A stretch of DNA of 64,000 nucleotides, taken from positions 6,571,501 to 6,635,500 of the forward strand of contig NZ_CP059997.1 in the NCBI RefSeq assembly GCF_018736145.1, given 5' to 3'. Below, one piece after another: positions 1 through 9,138 of this stretch (positions are counted from its first letter, which is position 1; each line of letters starts with the position of its first letter). The stretch comes from Amycolatopsis sp. CA-230715 (lineage in GTDB: Bacteria; Actinomycetota; Actinomycetes; Mycobacteriales; Pseudonocardiaceae). The notes under the pieces were generated by a model. The model made no database searches, was not told where the DNA came from, and saw nothing but the letters and a program-made list of their open reading frames with translations. The position numbers were made by a program, and so were the translations under genes.

Positions 1-620
1 CCCTGTTGGCCCGGACCGCGCCCTTGCTCGATCCGCGCATGTTCGCGTCACGCGGTTTCGCCGCGACCGCCGTGGCGATGCTGCTCGTCGGCGTGGTCGT
101 GTTCGGCACGATGTTCCTGTTGCCGCTCTACGCGCAGACCGTACGCGGTCACGACGCCATGGTCGCGGGGCTTCTCCTCGCACCACAGGGAATCGGGGGC
201 ATGCTGGGCATGCCGCTCGCGGGGCGGCTCGCCGACCGCATCCCGCCACGCCGCCTGGTCCCGCTCGCGCTCGCGTTGCTGGCGCTGACCACGGTGCCGT
301 ACATGGTGCTCGACGAGGGGACCAGCGAGGTCTGGCTCGCCTGCGTCCTGTTCGTCCGAGGGGTCGCACTGACCGCGGTCGTCGCGCCGCTGCTCGCCTC
401 GATCTACCGCACGGTCACCCCCGACCAAGCGCCACGCGCGACCGCCGCGATCTACATCCTCAACCAGATCGGTGGTTCGCTCGGCACCGCACTGCTGGCC
501 ACGGTCGTTGTCGCGAGCGGGTTCGGCGACGCGTTCACCTGGCTGCTGGGGTTCACCGCCGCCGCCTTCGTCGCGTCACTGCTGCTCCCCGGGAAGATGG
601 CGGGCGAGGTGCGAGCGTGA
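1..620 (+). CDS. MFS drug transporter, DHA2 type, C-terminal part (cut by window start)
   Basis: The frame is open from the first bases, so the N-terminal half lies outside the window. About 205 residues are visible, with several hydrophobic membrane segments. The stretch LPLYAQTVRGHDAMVAG, followed by a glycine-rich helix and GRLADRIPPR, is typical of the second half of EmrB/QacA-type 14-TM drug/proton antiporters. The likely role is proton-driven efflux of a drug or metabolite. The stop codon is followed at once by a strong terminator hairpin, so this is the last gene of its transcript. The substrate cannot be predicted. Confidence 0.8.
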   Translation, partial: LLARTAPLLDPRMFASRGFAATAVAMLLVGVVVFGTMFLLPLYAQTVRGHDAMVAGLLLAPQGIGGMLGMPLAGRLADRIPPRRLVPLALALLALTTVPYMVLDEGTSEVWLACVLFVRGVALTAVVAPLLASIYRTVTPDQAPRATAAIYILNQIGGSLGTALLATVVVASGFGDAFTWLLGFTAAAFVASLLLPGKMAGEVRA

Positions 621-656
621 AAGGGTCCCGGAGCCGAACTGGCGCCGGGACCCTTT
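620..656 (+). terminator. Rho-independent-type hairpin after the MFS gene
   Basis: A perfect 12-bp stem, AAAGGGTCCCGG pairing with CCGGGACCCTTT, begins at the last base of the MFS stop codon. A short T-containing tail follows. It would end the MFS transcript. Confidence 0.8.
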
Positions 657-678
657 CGCTTCTCTCACATCGAATCCA

Positions 679-705
679 GTGCCCCGAGAGTCACTTTCGG
701 GGCAC
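679..705. repeat. Palindromic intergenic repeat (CCCCGAA..TTCGGGG family), copy 1
   Basis: GTGCCCCGA-gagtcac-TTTCGGGGCAC forms a hairpin 6 bp beyond the stop of the leftward sugar-binding protein gene. The same palindrome recurs near 9.2-9.4, 50.9 and 56.5 kb. At this place it could end the leftward sugar operon. Confidence 0.7.
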
Positions 706-710
706 TAGGC

Positions 711-1706
711 TCAACATTGCTGCTTGTAGAAGAACTGCTGGTTCGCATCCATGTCGGCCTTCGTGATCGAGTGCAGCCCGGCGGTGATGTTCCGCGTGGT
801 CGGCTTGCCGGTGATCGCGGCGACGGCCTGCTGCACGCCCTGCTGGCCGATCGACGCCGGGTCCTGCGCGATCAGGCCCTGGTACTCGCCCTTGCGCAGG
901 CCCTCGACCTCCGACGGCGAGGCGTCGAAGCCGATCAGGTTGACCTGCCCGACCTTGCCCGCGTTGCGCAGGCCGGTCGCGGCGCCCTCACCGGTGTTGA
1001 GGTTGGTCGCGAAGATCCCGATCAGGTCCGGAGTGGACGCCAGCGCGGCGGTCACCTTCGACGCGGCCTGGTCCGGCTCGTTCTGGGTGAACTGCGCGCC
1101 GACCGACTTCAGGTTCGGGTGGTTCTTCAGCTCGTCCGCGAAACCCTGCGCGCGGGCGTTCGTGGTCGACGTGCCCGCGATGGTGTCGAGCACCAGCACC
1201 GAGCCCTTCTTGTCGCCGACCAGCTTCGCCAGCGTCTGGGCCGCGAGCTTGCCGCCCTCGGCGTTGTTCGACGAGATCGACGAGACCGCGACGCCGGTGT
1301 CCTTCAGCGACGTGTCCACCTCGACGATCTTGGTGCCGCGGTTCTTCACCTGCTCGATCGGCGCCTGCATCGCGGTGTCGTCGGTCGGCGCGATCAGCAG
1401 CCCGGCAGGCGGCGCGGAGCCGAGCGCGTTGACCTTTTCGGTCTGCATGGCCGCGTCGAACTTCTGCGGCGCCTGCGTGTCCAATGTGTACCCGAGCTTC
1501 TGCGCCTCGGCCTGCGCGCCGCACTGCATCGAGATGTAGAACGGCTCCGCCTGCACACCGGGGATCAGGGTGAGCTTCTTGTTGTCCGGAGTGGACGCGG
1601 CGCCGCCGTCACCGGAACCGCCGACCTGGCCACCACCGCACGCGGCGACGAGCGCGGCGACCGCGAACGCGGAGCCCGCGGCGAACAAGGACTTGCTCAA
1701 CTTCAT
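711..1706 (-). CDS. Sugar ABC transporter substrate-binding lipoprotein
   Basis: 331 residues. The N-terminus is a lipoprotein signal with lipobox LVAAC (Cys about residue 23), followed by a Gly/Ser linker. The body reads as a RbsB-type periplasmic binding protein (Peripla_BP_4 fold): LLIAPTDDTAMQAPIEQ in lobe 1, TTNARAQGFADEL, and IGFDASPSEVEGLRKG near the hinge. It would capture a monosaccharide outside the cell and pass it to the permease encoded just upstream. It is the last gene of the lacI - isomerase - ATPase - permease - binding protein operon. The neighbouring mannosidases and ManA-like isomerase suggest mannose or a manno-oligosaccharide as ligand (inference). Confidence 0.88.
   Translation of the reverse strand: MKLSKSLFAAGSAFAVAALVAACGGGQVGGSGDGGAASTPDNKKLTLIPGVQAEPFYISMQCGAQAEAQKLGYTLDTQAPQKFDAAMQTEKVNALGSAPPAGLLIAPTDDTAMQAPIEQVKNRGTKIVEVDTSLKDTGVAVSSISSNNAEGGKLAAQTLAKLVGDKKGSVLVLDTIAGTSTTNARAQGFADELKNHPNLKSVGAQFTQNEPDQAASKVTAALASTPDLIGIFATNLNTGEGAATGLRNAGKVGQVNLIGFDASPSEVEGLRKGEYQGLIAQDPASIGQQGVQQAVAAITGKPTTRNITAGLHSITKADMDANQQFFYKQQC
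943..979. other. Checked sub-region inside the sugar-binding protein gene; nothing separate seen
   Basis: This 37-bp stretch is internal to the leftward binding-protein gene and contains no independent signal. It is listed only to state that no internal terminator or promoter was found there. Confidence 0.1.
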
Positions 1707-1727
1707 CTCTGCACCTCTTCGTGCTAG

Positions 1728-2783
1728 TTATCGTGAATTGCGCTGACGGCGGCGGCGCTGGTCGAACCAGACCGCGGCGATGAGGACCGCGCCGACCGCG
1801 ATCATCTGCCAGAAGTCCTGCACCTGCGTGATGTTGAAGCCCTTCTTCAACACCGCCGGGATGAACACGCCGATCACCGTGCCCAGCACGGATCCGACGC
1901 CACCGAACAGGCTCGTCCCGCCCATCACCGTGGCGGCGATGGCGTTCAGGTTGTCGGTGGTGTGCGCCGAAATCGTAGTCGACGCGTAGTAGGCCAGCGA
2001 CATGAAACCGGCGACGCCGGCCAGGAACCCGGTCAGCAGGTACACCTTGAGCAGGTGCGAGGTGACCCCGATCCCGGAGCGCCGCGCGGCTTCGGCGTTG
2101 GAGCCGACGGCGTAGGTGTAGCGGCCGAACTTGGTGGTGTGCAGCAGCCACGCGCCGATCAGCGTGATCACCACGGCCACCAGCACCAGGTTCGGCACCC
2201 CGCCGAGCGAAGTCCCGTAGCCCAGCGACTTGTTCAGCGCGGTCGGCACGCTGCGCACGTCCGAGCCGTTGTTCAGCAGGTACGCGGCACCGAGCGCGGC
2301 ACCCATGGTGCCGAGCGTGACGATCAGCGGCGGGATCTTCGCCACCGCGATCAGGAACCCGTTGAGCAGGCCCCACAACGTGCCCGCGACCACGGCGGCG
2401 ATCAGCCCGACCGTGATCACGCCCCAGCCCGCGCCGGTCGCCTGGCCGTTCGGGCTCAGCGCTTCCATCGTCTTGCCAGCCACCATGCCCGCGAAGATCA
2501 GCACCGAGCCGACCGACAGGTCGATCCCGGAGGTGATGATCACGAACGTCATGCCCACCGAGAGCACCAGCAGCACCGAGGTCTCGATGAGCAGGGTCTG
2601 GAAGGTGAACAGGGTCGCGAACTCGGCCGGCCGCAGCGCGGTGAACACGATGACCAGCGCGAGCAGCACCAGCGCGATCCAGAACGTGTTCGCCGAGACC
2701 AGCCTCGCGCCGAGCGGCCGCTTTTCGAATCCCCCCGTACCGTCTACTTCGGACTGTACGGAGCCGGACGGCTTGGTCGCCAT
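1728..2783 (-). CDS. Sugar ABC transporter permease (RbsC/BPD_transp_2 type)
   Basis: About 351 residues with 8-10 membrane helices. FVIITSGIDLSVGSV is the hallmark of the ribose/xylose permease family, and AATVMGGTSLFGGVGS is the typical conserved loop near the C-terminus. It forms the membrane channel for the importer. The ATG at 2783 is well placed behind an AGGAGG site. A GTG two codons upstream would instead give a GTGA overlap with the ATPase stop, so translation is coupled in either case. The C-terminus is a basic tail (FDQRRRRQRNSR). Confidence 0.9.
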   Translation of the reverse strand: MATKPSGSVQSEVDGTGGFEKRPLGARLVSANTFWIALVLLALVIVFTALRPAEFATLFTFQTLLIETSVLLVLSVGMTFVIITSGIDLSVGSVLIFAGMVAGKTMEALSPNGQATGAGWGVITVGLIAAVVAGTLWGLLNGFLIAVAKIPPLIVTLGTMGAALGAAYLLNNGSDVRSVPTALNKSLGYGTSLGGVPNLVLVAVVITLIGAWLLHTTKFGRYTYAVGSNAEAARRSGIGVTSHLLKVYLLTGFLAGVAGFMSLAYYASTTISAHTTDNLNAIAATVMGGTSLFGGVGSVLGTVIGVFIPAVLKKGFNITQVQDFWQMIAVGAVLIAAVWFDQRRRRQRNSR

Positions 2784-2785
2784 CG

Positions 2786-3547
2786 TCACGCCGCCTCCTC
2801 TTGCGTCAATGCGCCCGTCATCGCGGCCACCAGGTCTTCGAGCGTGGCGTCCTTGGCTTCGAACCGCGCGACGCGCTTGCCGAGGCGCAGCACCTCGACG
2901 CGGTCGGCGACCGAAAGCACCTCGGGCATGCTGTGGCTGATGAGCACCACGGCGATGCCCTCGTCGCGGACCTTCTTGATCACGTCGAGCACGCGCTCGG
3001 TCTGCACGACGCCGAGCGCGGCGGTGGGCTCGTCCATGAACACCACCTTGCTGGCCCAGGTCACCGACCTGACCACGGCCACGCTCTGGCGCTGCCCGCC
3101 GGACAGCGAGCCGATCGGCACCTCGGTGCTCTGCAGCGTCACGCCGAGCCGCTTGAAGTGCTCGACGGCCTGCCGTCGCATCTCCGCCTTGTCGATCATG
3201 CCGAGCTTGCCGAGGATGCCCTTGCGGTGGATTTCCCTGCCGAGGAACAGGTTCGCGGCCGGGTCCAGTTCGGGTGCCACCGCGAGGTCCTGGTACACGG
3301 TCTCGATACCGAGTTCGCGCGCGACGGTCGGGGATTCGAGCGTGACCTTTTCCCCGTCCAGCACGATGTCGCCCGAGGTCGGCTGCTCCGCACCGGACAG
3401 GCATTTGACCAAAGTGGACTTCCCGGCACCGTTGTCGCCGATCAGCGCGGTCACTTCACCGGCGCGGGCCTGGAAGGACGCGCCGCGCAGCGCCTCGACC
3501 GAGCCGTAGCGCTTGGTCAGGTTCCGCGCGTCGAGCAGGATCGTCAT
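2786..3547 (-). CDS. Sugar ABC transporter ATP-binding protein, single domain
   Basis: 253 residues with one nucleotide-binding domain: Walker A GDNGAGKST, Q-loop TVYQDLA, signature SLSGGQRQSV, Walker B VVFMDEPTAALG and switch His in LISHSM. Many ribose-type ATPases (RbsA, MglA) have two fused domains. This one has a single domain of FrcA type, so two copies would be needed per transporter. It powers the adjacent permease. Its ATG shares one base with the TGA of the isomerase gene (TGATG), so the genes are translationally coupled. Confidence 0.9.
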   Translation of the reverse strand: MTILLDARNLTKRYGSVEALRGASFQARAGEVTALIGDNGAGKSTLVKCLSGAEQPTSGDIVLDGEKVTLESPTVARELGIETVYQDLAVAPELDPAANLFLGREIHRKGILGKLGMIDKAEMRRQAVEHFKRLGVTLQSTEVPIGSLSGGQRQSVAVVRSVTWASKVVFMDEPTAALGVVQTERVLDVIKKVRDEGIAVVLISHSMPEVLSVADRVEVLRLGKRVARFEAKDATLEDLVAAMTGALTQEEAA

Positions 3548-4584
3548 CACGAGCTCCTTTCGGGAGCGGGCGGGCGGCAGCGGATCACCGTCAGATCGCC
3601 GGAAAGCTCGGCCTGCCCCGCCGCGTGCGGCACCACGAAGGTGTCGCCCTTGGACAGTGCGGTTTCGCCGCCGTGCTCGGTGCGGAGCGTGCCGCTGCCT
3701 TCGAGCACGACGAGCACCGCGAACGACGGGTCGAGCGCGAGCGGGCCGTCCGGGCGGAGCTGGTCGGCGCGGAAGAACTCCTCCGAGCCAGCCGCGAGCA
3801 AGTCCACAGTGGACGAAGAGTCGCCAGCGGTGCGCTTCACGATCCCGCCGAGGCGGTCTTCGTCCCAGCCGGACGTGTCGAGCGCGCGAAGAGCGGTGTC
3901 GAAGCCGAGCCCGAGGTGCCCCTTTTCGGGGCTGTCGAGGAAGTTCCGCCACTCGATGGTCAGCGAGAAGTCCGTCGGCTGCTGCAGCTCGACGACGAAC
4001 ACGCCTTCGCCGATCGCGTGCGGCAGGCCGGACGGGATGTACACGGTGTCACCCGGCGACACCGCGACGCTGTTCAGCGCACCGAGCATGGCGCCGGTGT
4101 CCTGGTCGCGAACCCAGTCCTGCACGGTCTTTTCGGCCACCGTCTCGCGGAAGCCCGGGTACACCCTCGGGTCGTCGCCGTAGGTGCCGATCACGATCCA
4201 CGCCTCGGACTTGCCGAAGTGCGAGTCGAAGTGCTCGCGCGCGAACGAGTTCGACGGGTGGAAGTGCACCGGCAGGCGCTGGCCCGCGTCCAGCAGCTTC
4301 ACCAGCAGCCCGGTGGAGTCGGCGAACGCGGCGACGTGCTTGGCGCCGAGCCAGGACTCCGGCGCGGCGCGGACGGCGTCGCGCAGCCATTCGCCCGACG
4401 GCAGGCGCGTGAGCCCGTTGGTGTCCTGGCCGAACAGCGTGGTGGTGGAGCCGACCCAGTCCTCCGGGCCGAACTTCTTCTCCGATGAGGACGCTCCGCG
4501 CAGTGCCGCGATGGCGTCGCCGCCGCGGTAGAACTGCGGCGGCTGGTTGGCGGGAAGCCGGACCGGTTCACGAGGCCCCGTCAC
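3547..4584 (-). CDS. manA: Mannose-6-phosphate isomerase-like cupin enzyme (class I)
   Basis: 345 residues, a type I phosphomannose isomerase-like double cupin. Zinc-ligand motifs of the family are visible: VHFHP (H107, H109), GKSEAW (E127) and GLPHAIGEG (H189). The family interconverts mannose 6-phosphate and fructose 6-phosphate, feeding imported mannose into glycolysis. Other cupins of this group act on different sugars, so the substrate is inferred from the adjoining mannosidases. The start is a GTG overlapping the lacI stop (GTGA). Being the second gene of the LacI-led operon, it should be induced together with the transporter. Confidence 0.75.
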   Translation of the reverse strand: MTGPREPVRLPANQPPQFYRGGDAIAALRGASSSEKKFGPEDWVGSTTTLFGQDTNGLTRLPSGEWLRDAVRAAPESWLGAKHVAAFADSTGLLVKLLDAGQRLPVHFHPSNSFAREHFDSHFGKSEAWIVIGTYGDDPRVYPGFRETVAEKTVQDWVRDQDTGAMLGALNSVAVSPGDTVYIPSGLPHAIGEGVFVVELQQPTDFSLTIEWRNFLDSPEKGHLGLGFDTALRALDTSGWDEDRLGGIVKRTAGDSSSTVDLLAAGSEEFFRADQLRPDGPLALDPSFAVLVVLEGSGTLRTEHGGETALSKGDTFVVPHAAGQAELSGDLTVIRCRPPAPERSS

Positions 4585-5615
4585 GGAGCCACCTCCCCGG
4601 AACCGCGGGCTACGAGATGCACGGGCAGAACAACCTTTCTCGGTGCGGACTGATCTCCTTGGATGCGGGCGAACAGCAGCTCGGCGGCCGCTTCGCCGAG
4701 CGCGCCCACGTCGTGGGCGATGACGCTGACCGGGGGATCGAGCAGATCGGCCAGCTCGAAGTCGTCGAAGCTGATCATCGCGGGGCGGCGCTCGGCGTGC
4801 GCGAGCGCGCGCAGCAGGTGGACCGCGACCCGGTTGTTCCCCGCGACCACGGCGGTCGCCGGATCGGGCCCGGCGAGCAGGGTCTTCACCGCGTCGGCGA
4901 CGCTGTCCGGCGTCGGCGTGCGCATCACGACGAGCCGTTCGTCGTAGCCGATCCCGGCGCGGGCGCAGCCCTCGCGGAAGCCGCGCAGGCGCTCGGCGGC
5001 GGTGTAGATGTCCGGGCTGTCCGCGAGGAAGGCGACGCGGCGATGACCTCGCGAGACGAGGTGCGTGACCGCCTGCACGGTGCCGCCGATGTTGTCGACC
5101 AGCACGGTGTCGGCCACGATGTCGCCAGCAGGGCGGTCGATGAACACCACCGGCGTACCCGCGCGCATCTCGGGCACCAGGTACCCGTGCTGCATCCCGG
5201 CCGGGACCACCAGGATGCCGTCGACCCGGCGCGCGCAGAACTCGAGCGCCAGCTCGCGTTCCCGCTCGCGCGTCTCGTCGGACGAACCGGTGAGCACCTG
5301 GCGGCCGTAGGAGGTCGCGATCTTCTCCACCGCGCGCGTGAGCTCCGAATAGAACGGGTTGCCGACGTCCTCCACGATCAGGCCGATCGTGCCGGTGGTC
5401 GAGCCGCGGCGCAGGTTGCGGGCACCGAGGTTGCGCCGGAACCCGAGCTGCTCGATCGCCGCGATCACGCGCTCGGCGGTGTCCGGGTGCACGGCGGGCT
5501 CGTCGTTCACCACGCGCGACACCGTCTTGATGCTGACGCCGGCGAGCCGCGCCACGTCACTCATCGTGGCGCGCCTGCTGGCCGGCTTCCTGCCGTCAGG
5601 CGACAACGTTGTCAT
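4581..5615 (-). CDS. LacI-family transcriptional regulator
   Basis: 344 residues. The N-terminal LacI helix-turn-helix is MSDVARLAGVSIKTVSRVVN (about residues 18-37), with hinge helix LGARNLRRGSTTGTIGLI. The C-terminal sugar-binding domain shows DDFELADLLDPPVSVI. It is the first gene of the leftward isomerase/ABC operon and is divergent from a GH92 mannosidase. The palindrome GACAACGTTGTC covers its first codons, and a one-mismatch copy lies upstream of the mannosidase, so it probably represses both directions until a mannose-derived inducer binds. If the operator is not meant to be translated, Met18 (5564) is an alternative start. Confidence 0.92.
   Translation of the reverse strand: MTTLSPDGRKPASRRATMSDVARLAGVSIKTVSRVVNDEPAVHPDTAERVIAAIEQLGFRRNLGARNLRRGSTTGTIGLIVEDVGNPFYSELTRAVEKIATSYGRQVLTGSSDETRERERELALEFCARRVDGILVVPAGMQHGYLVPEMRAGTPVVFIDRPAGDIVADTVLVDNIGGTVQAVTHLVSRGHRRVAFLADSPDIYTAAERLRGFREGCARAGIGYDERLVVMRTPTPDSVADAVKTLLAGPDPATAVVAGNNRVAVHLLRALAHAERRPAMISFDDFELADLLDPPVSVIAHDVGALGEAAAELLFARIQGDQSAPRKVVLPVHLVARGSGEVAP
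5600..5614. promoter_or_regulatory. Candidate LacI operator at the lacI start
   Basis: GCGACAACGTTGTCA contains the perfect 12-bp palindrome GACAACGTTGTC with the central CG typical of LacI/GalR operators. It overlaps the lacI start codon and would give autoregulation of the five-gene operon. Confidence 0.65.
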
Positions 5616-5800
5616 AGTGCGGCAGATTGAACGCCACGGACGGGCGGCCTGTCAATGCCCGATTCGCGACTCGGGGGATTTTCCGGTGCGAACCGTTACG
5701 GCATCCGGTTGACCTCACTGTCCGGAATCGGACAGGCTCCCACCGCACCCTTGACCTACCGGTTACCCGCTGCCCAAGGTGGCCCGCATCAGCGATGTGC

Positions 5801-5815
5801 GCGACAAGGTTGTCA
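5801..5815. promoter_or_regulatory. Candidate second LacI operator, upstream of the GH92 gene
   Basis: GCGACAAGGTTGTCA differs at one position from the site at the lacI start (14 of 15 bases match). It lies about 65 bp before the mannosidase start, where a bound repressor would block the rightward transcript. Confidence 0.65.
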
Positions 5816-5880
5816 GCGTCGATCTCGGGGGCTCGTCCGGTGACCTGTTCGCGCCGAACTGCAGAGAGGCGATGGCTGAG

Positions 5881-8800
5881 ATGGCTTTGAAGCTGTCCAG
5901 AACGCGGGCGGGCGCGCTACTCGCGGCGGCGGTGGTGATGGCGGGTTCGGCGGTCGCGGCCGTGCCCGCGGTCGCGGCACCGGACGTCGTCGGGGGCGAC
6001 CTGGCACAGGGTGATTTAGCGAAGTTCGTGAACCCGTTCGTCGGGACAAGGCCCGGCGGCGAGGACCACGGCACCGGCGGGGGCGCGGGGAACACCTTCC
6101 CCGGCGCGGTGGCGCCGTTCGGCATGGTCCAGTGGAGCCCCGACACGGTGAAGGCGCAGCACGGCGGCTACTTCTACGACGACAACCGGCTCAAGGGGTT
6201 CAGCCTCACGCACCTTTCCGGCGCGGGCTGCTCCACCTACGAGGACATCCCGTTCATGCCGTTCGCCGGTGAGGTCACCACCTCGCCCGCGACCGACCCG
6301 TCCCGCTACACCGCGTCGTTCTCGCACGCCAACGAGCAGGCGACCCCCGGCAAGTACTCGGTGAAGTTCGACAGCGGCGTCGGCGTCGACCTCGCCGCCA
6401 CCCAGCGCACCGGCTCCGGGCGCTTCACCTACCCGGCTGGCGCGCCGTCGACGCTGCTCGTCAACACCTCCGGCTCGGTGATGGGCACGCAGGACGCGCA
6501 GATCAGCATCGGCAAGGACAGCATCAGCGGCTGGGCGACCAGCGGGAAGTTCTGCGGAAGCGATTCGAGCTACCGCGTGTACTTCCACGCGAAGTTCGAC
6601 ACCCCGTTCGCCTCGATCGGCACCTGGAAGAACGGCGCGGTGACCCCGGGAAAGAACACCGAAACCGGTGGTGCGGCGGCGAAGGTCGCCAAGCCGAGCG
6701 CGAACACGGCGCGCGCCGAATCGCTCAAGCCGACCGACACCACGGTCAGCGGGCCGGGCAGCGGCGGCTTCGTGACGTTCGACAACCTCAACGGCGCCGA
6801 GGTCAACGTCCAAGTAGGACTGTCCTTTGTGTCCGTCGACGGCGCGAAGGCGAACCTGAAGGCGGAGAACACCAAGCGCTCCTTCGACGCCGTCGCCGCG
6901 GGGGCGCGCAAGGCGTGGAACGACAAGTTCAACCAGATCCAGGTGGCCGGTGGCACCGACGCGGAGCGCCGGAACTTCTACACCGGTCTCTACCACTCGC
7001 TGATCCAGCCGAACGTGTTCTCCGACGCGGACGGGAAGTACACCGGGTTCGACGGGCGCGTGCACAGCGCCGAAAAGGGCCACGCGATGTACACGAACTT
7101 CTCCGGCTGGGACATCTACCGCTCGGAGACCCAGCTCCTCGCGATGCTCGCGCCGAAGGAGACCTCGGACATCGCGCGGTCGATGATCGCCTACGCCGAA
7201 CAGGGCGGGTCGTGGGACCGCTGGACCGTCGCGAACGACTACACCGGCGTGATGAACGGCGATCCGTACCACATCATCGTCTCGACCGCGTACGCCTTCG
7301 GCGCGCGTGACTTCGACGCGAACAAGGCGCTACTGCTGATGTTGCGCGGTGCGACGCAGCCGACGAAGGGCTACACCGAACGCCCCGGTCTTGAGGACTA
7401 CATGAAGCTCGGGTACGTGCCGGGTGCCGGTGCGGACACGCTCGAATACACCAGCGCGGACTTCGCGATCGCGCAGCTCGCGCGCAGGCTCGGCGATTCC
7501 GCGACGCACCAGACGTTCATGAAGCGCGCCCAGAACTGGCAGAACCTGTACAACCCGGCCACCTCGCATCTCCAGCCGCGGCAGGCCTCCGGTGCGTTCT
7601 CGTCGCCGTACGACCCGGCGAGCTCGGCTGGCTGGGTCGAGGGCAACGGCGCGCAGTACGACTGGATGGTGCCGTACAACGTCGCCGGGCTCACCACGGC
7701 GTTCGGCGGCAACCAGGCCGTGACGTCGCGTTTGGACACTTTCTTCACCAAGCTCAACGCGGGCACCAAGGAGCCGTACGCGTTCCTCGGCAACGAGCCC
7801 AACGCGAACACCCCGTGGCTATACGACTTCACCGGCGCGCCCTACAAGACGCAGTCGATCGCGCGGCGGGCGATGAACGAGCTGTACAACCCGAACCCCG
7901 AGGGCCTGATCGGCAACGACGACCTCGGCCAGATGTCCTCGTGGTACGTGTGGGCCGCGCTCGGCATGTACCCGGAGATTCCTGGCCGCGCCGAGATGGT
8001 GCTCAACTCACCGCTGTTCACCAAGGCCGTAATCACCACCGGGCTCGGCAAGAAGATCACGATCAACGGCAAGGGCGCGGCGACCGGTTCGCCGTACGTC
8101 ACCGGGCTGAAGGTCAACGGAAAGGACTACTCGAAGCCGTGGCTGCCGGAGGCGCTGATCTCGTCGGGTGGCACGCTCGACTACACACTTTCGTCCACAC
8201 CGGACACGAAGTGGGGAAGCGCGCCGTCGGACGCGCCACCGTCCTTCCACGAGAGTGAGACCGCGAGCCTGTCCTTTGTGGATCCGGCGAGGGTGGTCGC
8301 GCCCGCGGGCAGCACTGCCAAGGCTTCGGTCGGCGTGCAGGACCTGTCCGGCACCGCGCGCACCTGGAAGTACAGTACATCCACTGTGGACGGAATCACG
8401 GTCGCGCCTTCTTCAGGGCAGATCGAAGTCGCGGCGGGTGCGAAGGCGCGCGCGGACGTCACCGTGACGGTTCCGCCCGGTACCAAGGAGGGCACGCACC
8501 AGATCCCGGTGACCTTCACCGCGGCCGGGCAGCCCGCCACGACTGCGGTGCTGACCGTGCTCGTCGCGGAACCGGGAAGCTGGCTCGCGGCGGTCAACAA
8601 CGCGGGTATCTCACCGGACGCGAAACCGGCGGCGGCGAACTTCGATGGCGGCGGCTGGAGCTACTCGGCCGACGCGCTGGCCGCGGCGGGCGCCAACCCC
8701 GGCGGCACCGTGACGGTCGACGGGCTGGCGTTCAAGTGGCCGGGCACCCCGCTCGGCGAGCCGGACAACGTCGTCGCGAGTGGACAGACGGTGACCGTGT

Positions 8801-9138
8801 CCGGCTCCGGCAAGCTGTCGTTCCTCGGCTCCGGCACGAACGGCAAGGCCTCGGGCAGCGTCACCATCACCTACACCGACGGCAGCACCGGCAAGGCGGA
8901 CATCGGGTTCTCCGACTGGACGCTCGGCGGTGGCGGCGACCAGCCGTCGTTCGGCAACAAGATCGCGGTGACCACGCCGTACCGGAACTCCGGCGGCGGT
9001 TCGCCGCAGCAGATCAAGACGCACGTGTTCGCGACGGCCCCGATCGCACTGGCCGCGGGCAAAACCGTGCAGAGCGTGACCCTGCCGACCTCGGTCTCGG
9101 GCGGCGCACTGCACGTCTTCGCCATCGCGATCGGCTGA
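5881..9138 (+). CDS. Secreted GH92 alpha-1,2-mannosidase with C-terminal accessory domains
   Basis: About 1085 residues. A Sec signal peptide (MALKLSRTRAGALLAAAVV...AVAA) is followed by the GH92 N-terminal beta-sandwich (NPFVGTR, GNTFPGAVAPFGM) and the (alpha/alpha)6 catalytic domain with GNDDLGQMSSWYV (678 onward), which holds the conserved acidic residues of this calcium-dependent exo-mannosidase family. The last 300 residues read as a NEW3/Ig-like domain and another beta-sandwich, common accessories for polysaccharide binding. It would trim alpha-mannose from glycans or fungal mannan outside the cell. ATG 5881 is 11 nt from AGAGAGG, and ATG 5872 is an alternative. Confidence 0.9.
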   Translation: MALKLSRTRAGALLAAAVVMAGSAVAAVPAVAAPDVVGGDLAQGDLAKFVNPFVGTRPGGEDHGTGGGAGNTFPGAVAPFGMVQWSPDTVKAQHGGYFYDDNRLKGFSLTHLSGAGCSTYEDIPFMPFAGEVTTSPATDPSRYTASFSHANEQATPGKYSVKFDSGVGVDLAATQRTGSGRFTYPAGAPSTLLVNTSGSVMGTQDAQISIGKDSISGWATSGKFCGSDSSYRVYFHAKFDTPFASIGTWKNGAVTPGKNTETGGAAAKVAKPSANTARAESLKPTDTTVSGPGSGGFVTFDNLNGAEVNVQVGLSFVSVDGAKANLKAENTKRSFDAVAAGARKAWNDKFNQIQVAGGTDAERRNFYTGLYHSLIQPNVFSDADGKYTGFDGRVHSAEKGHAMYTNFSGWDIYRSETQLLAMLAPKETSDIARSMIAYAEQGGSWDRWTVANDYTGVMNGDPYHIIVSTAYAFGARDFDANKALLLMLRGATQPTKGYTERPGLEDYMKLGYVPGAGADTLEYTSADFAIAQLARRLGDSATHQTFMKRAQNWQNLYNPATSHLQPRQASGAFSSPYDPASSAGWVEGNGAQYDWMVPYNVAGLTTAFGGNQAVTSRLDTFFTKLNAGTKEPYAFLGNEPNANTPWLYDFTGAPYKTQSIARRAMNELYNPNPEGLIGNDDLGQMSSWYVWAALGMYPEIPGRAEMVLNSPLFTKAVITTGLGKKITINGKGAATGSPYVTGLKVNGKDYSKPWLPEALISSGGTLDYTLSSTPDTKWGSAPSDAPPSFHESETASLSFVDPARVVAPAGSTAKASVGVQDLSGTARTWKYSTSTVDGITVAPSSGQIEVAAGAKARADVTVTVPPGTKEGTHQIPVTFTAAGQPATTAVLTVLVAEPGSWLAAVNNAGISPDAKPAAANFDGGGWSYSADALAAAGANPGGTVTVDGLAFKWPGTPLGEPDNVVASGQTVTVSGSGKLSFLGSGTNGKASGSVTITYTDGSTGKADIGFSDWTLGGGGDQPSFGNKIAVTTPYRNSGGGSPQQIKTHVFATAPIALAAGKTVQSVTLPTSVSGGALHVFAIAIG

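Noticed and set aside
943..979. A feature entry at this position
   Set aside because: The listed low-confidence entry reports no signal there; it should not be read as a terminator. The terminator with similar digits is at 19943-19979.
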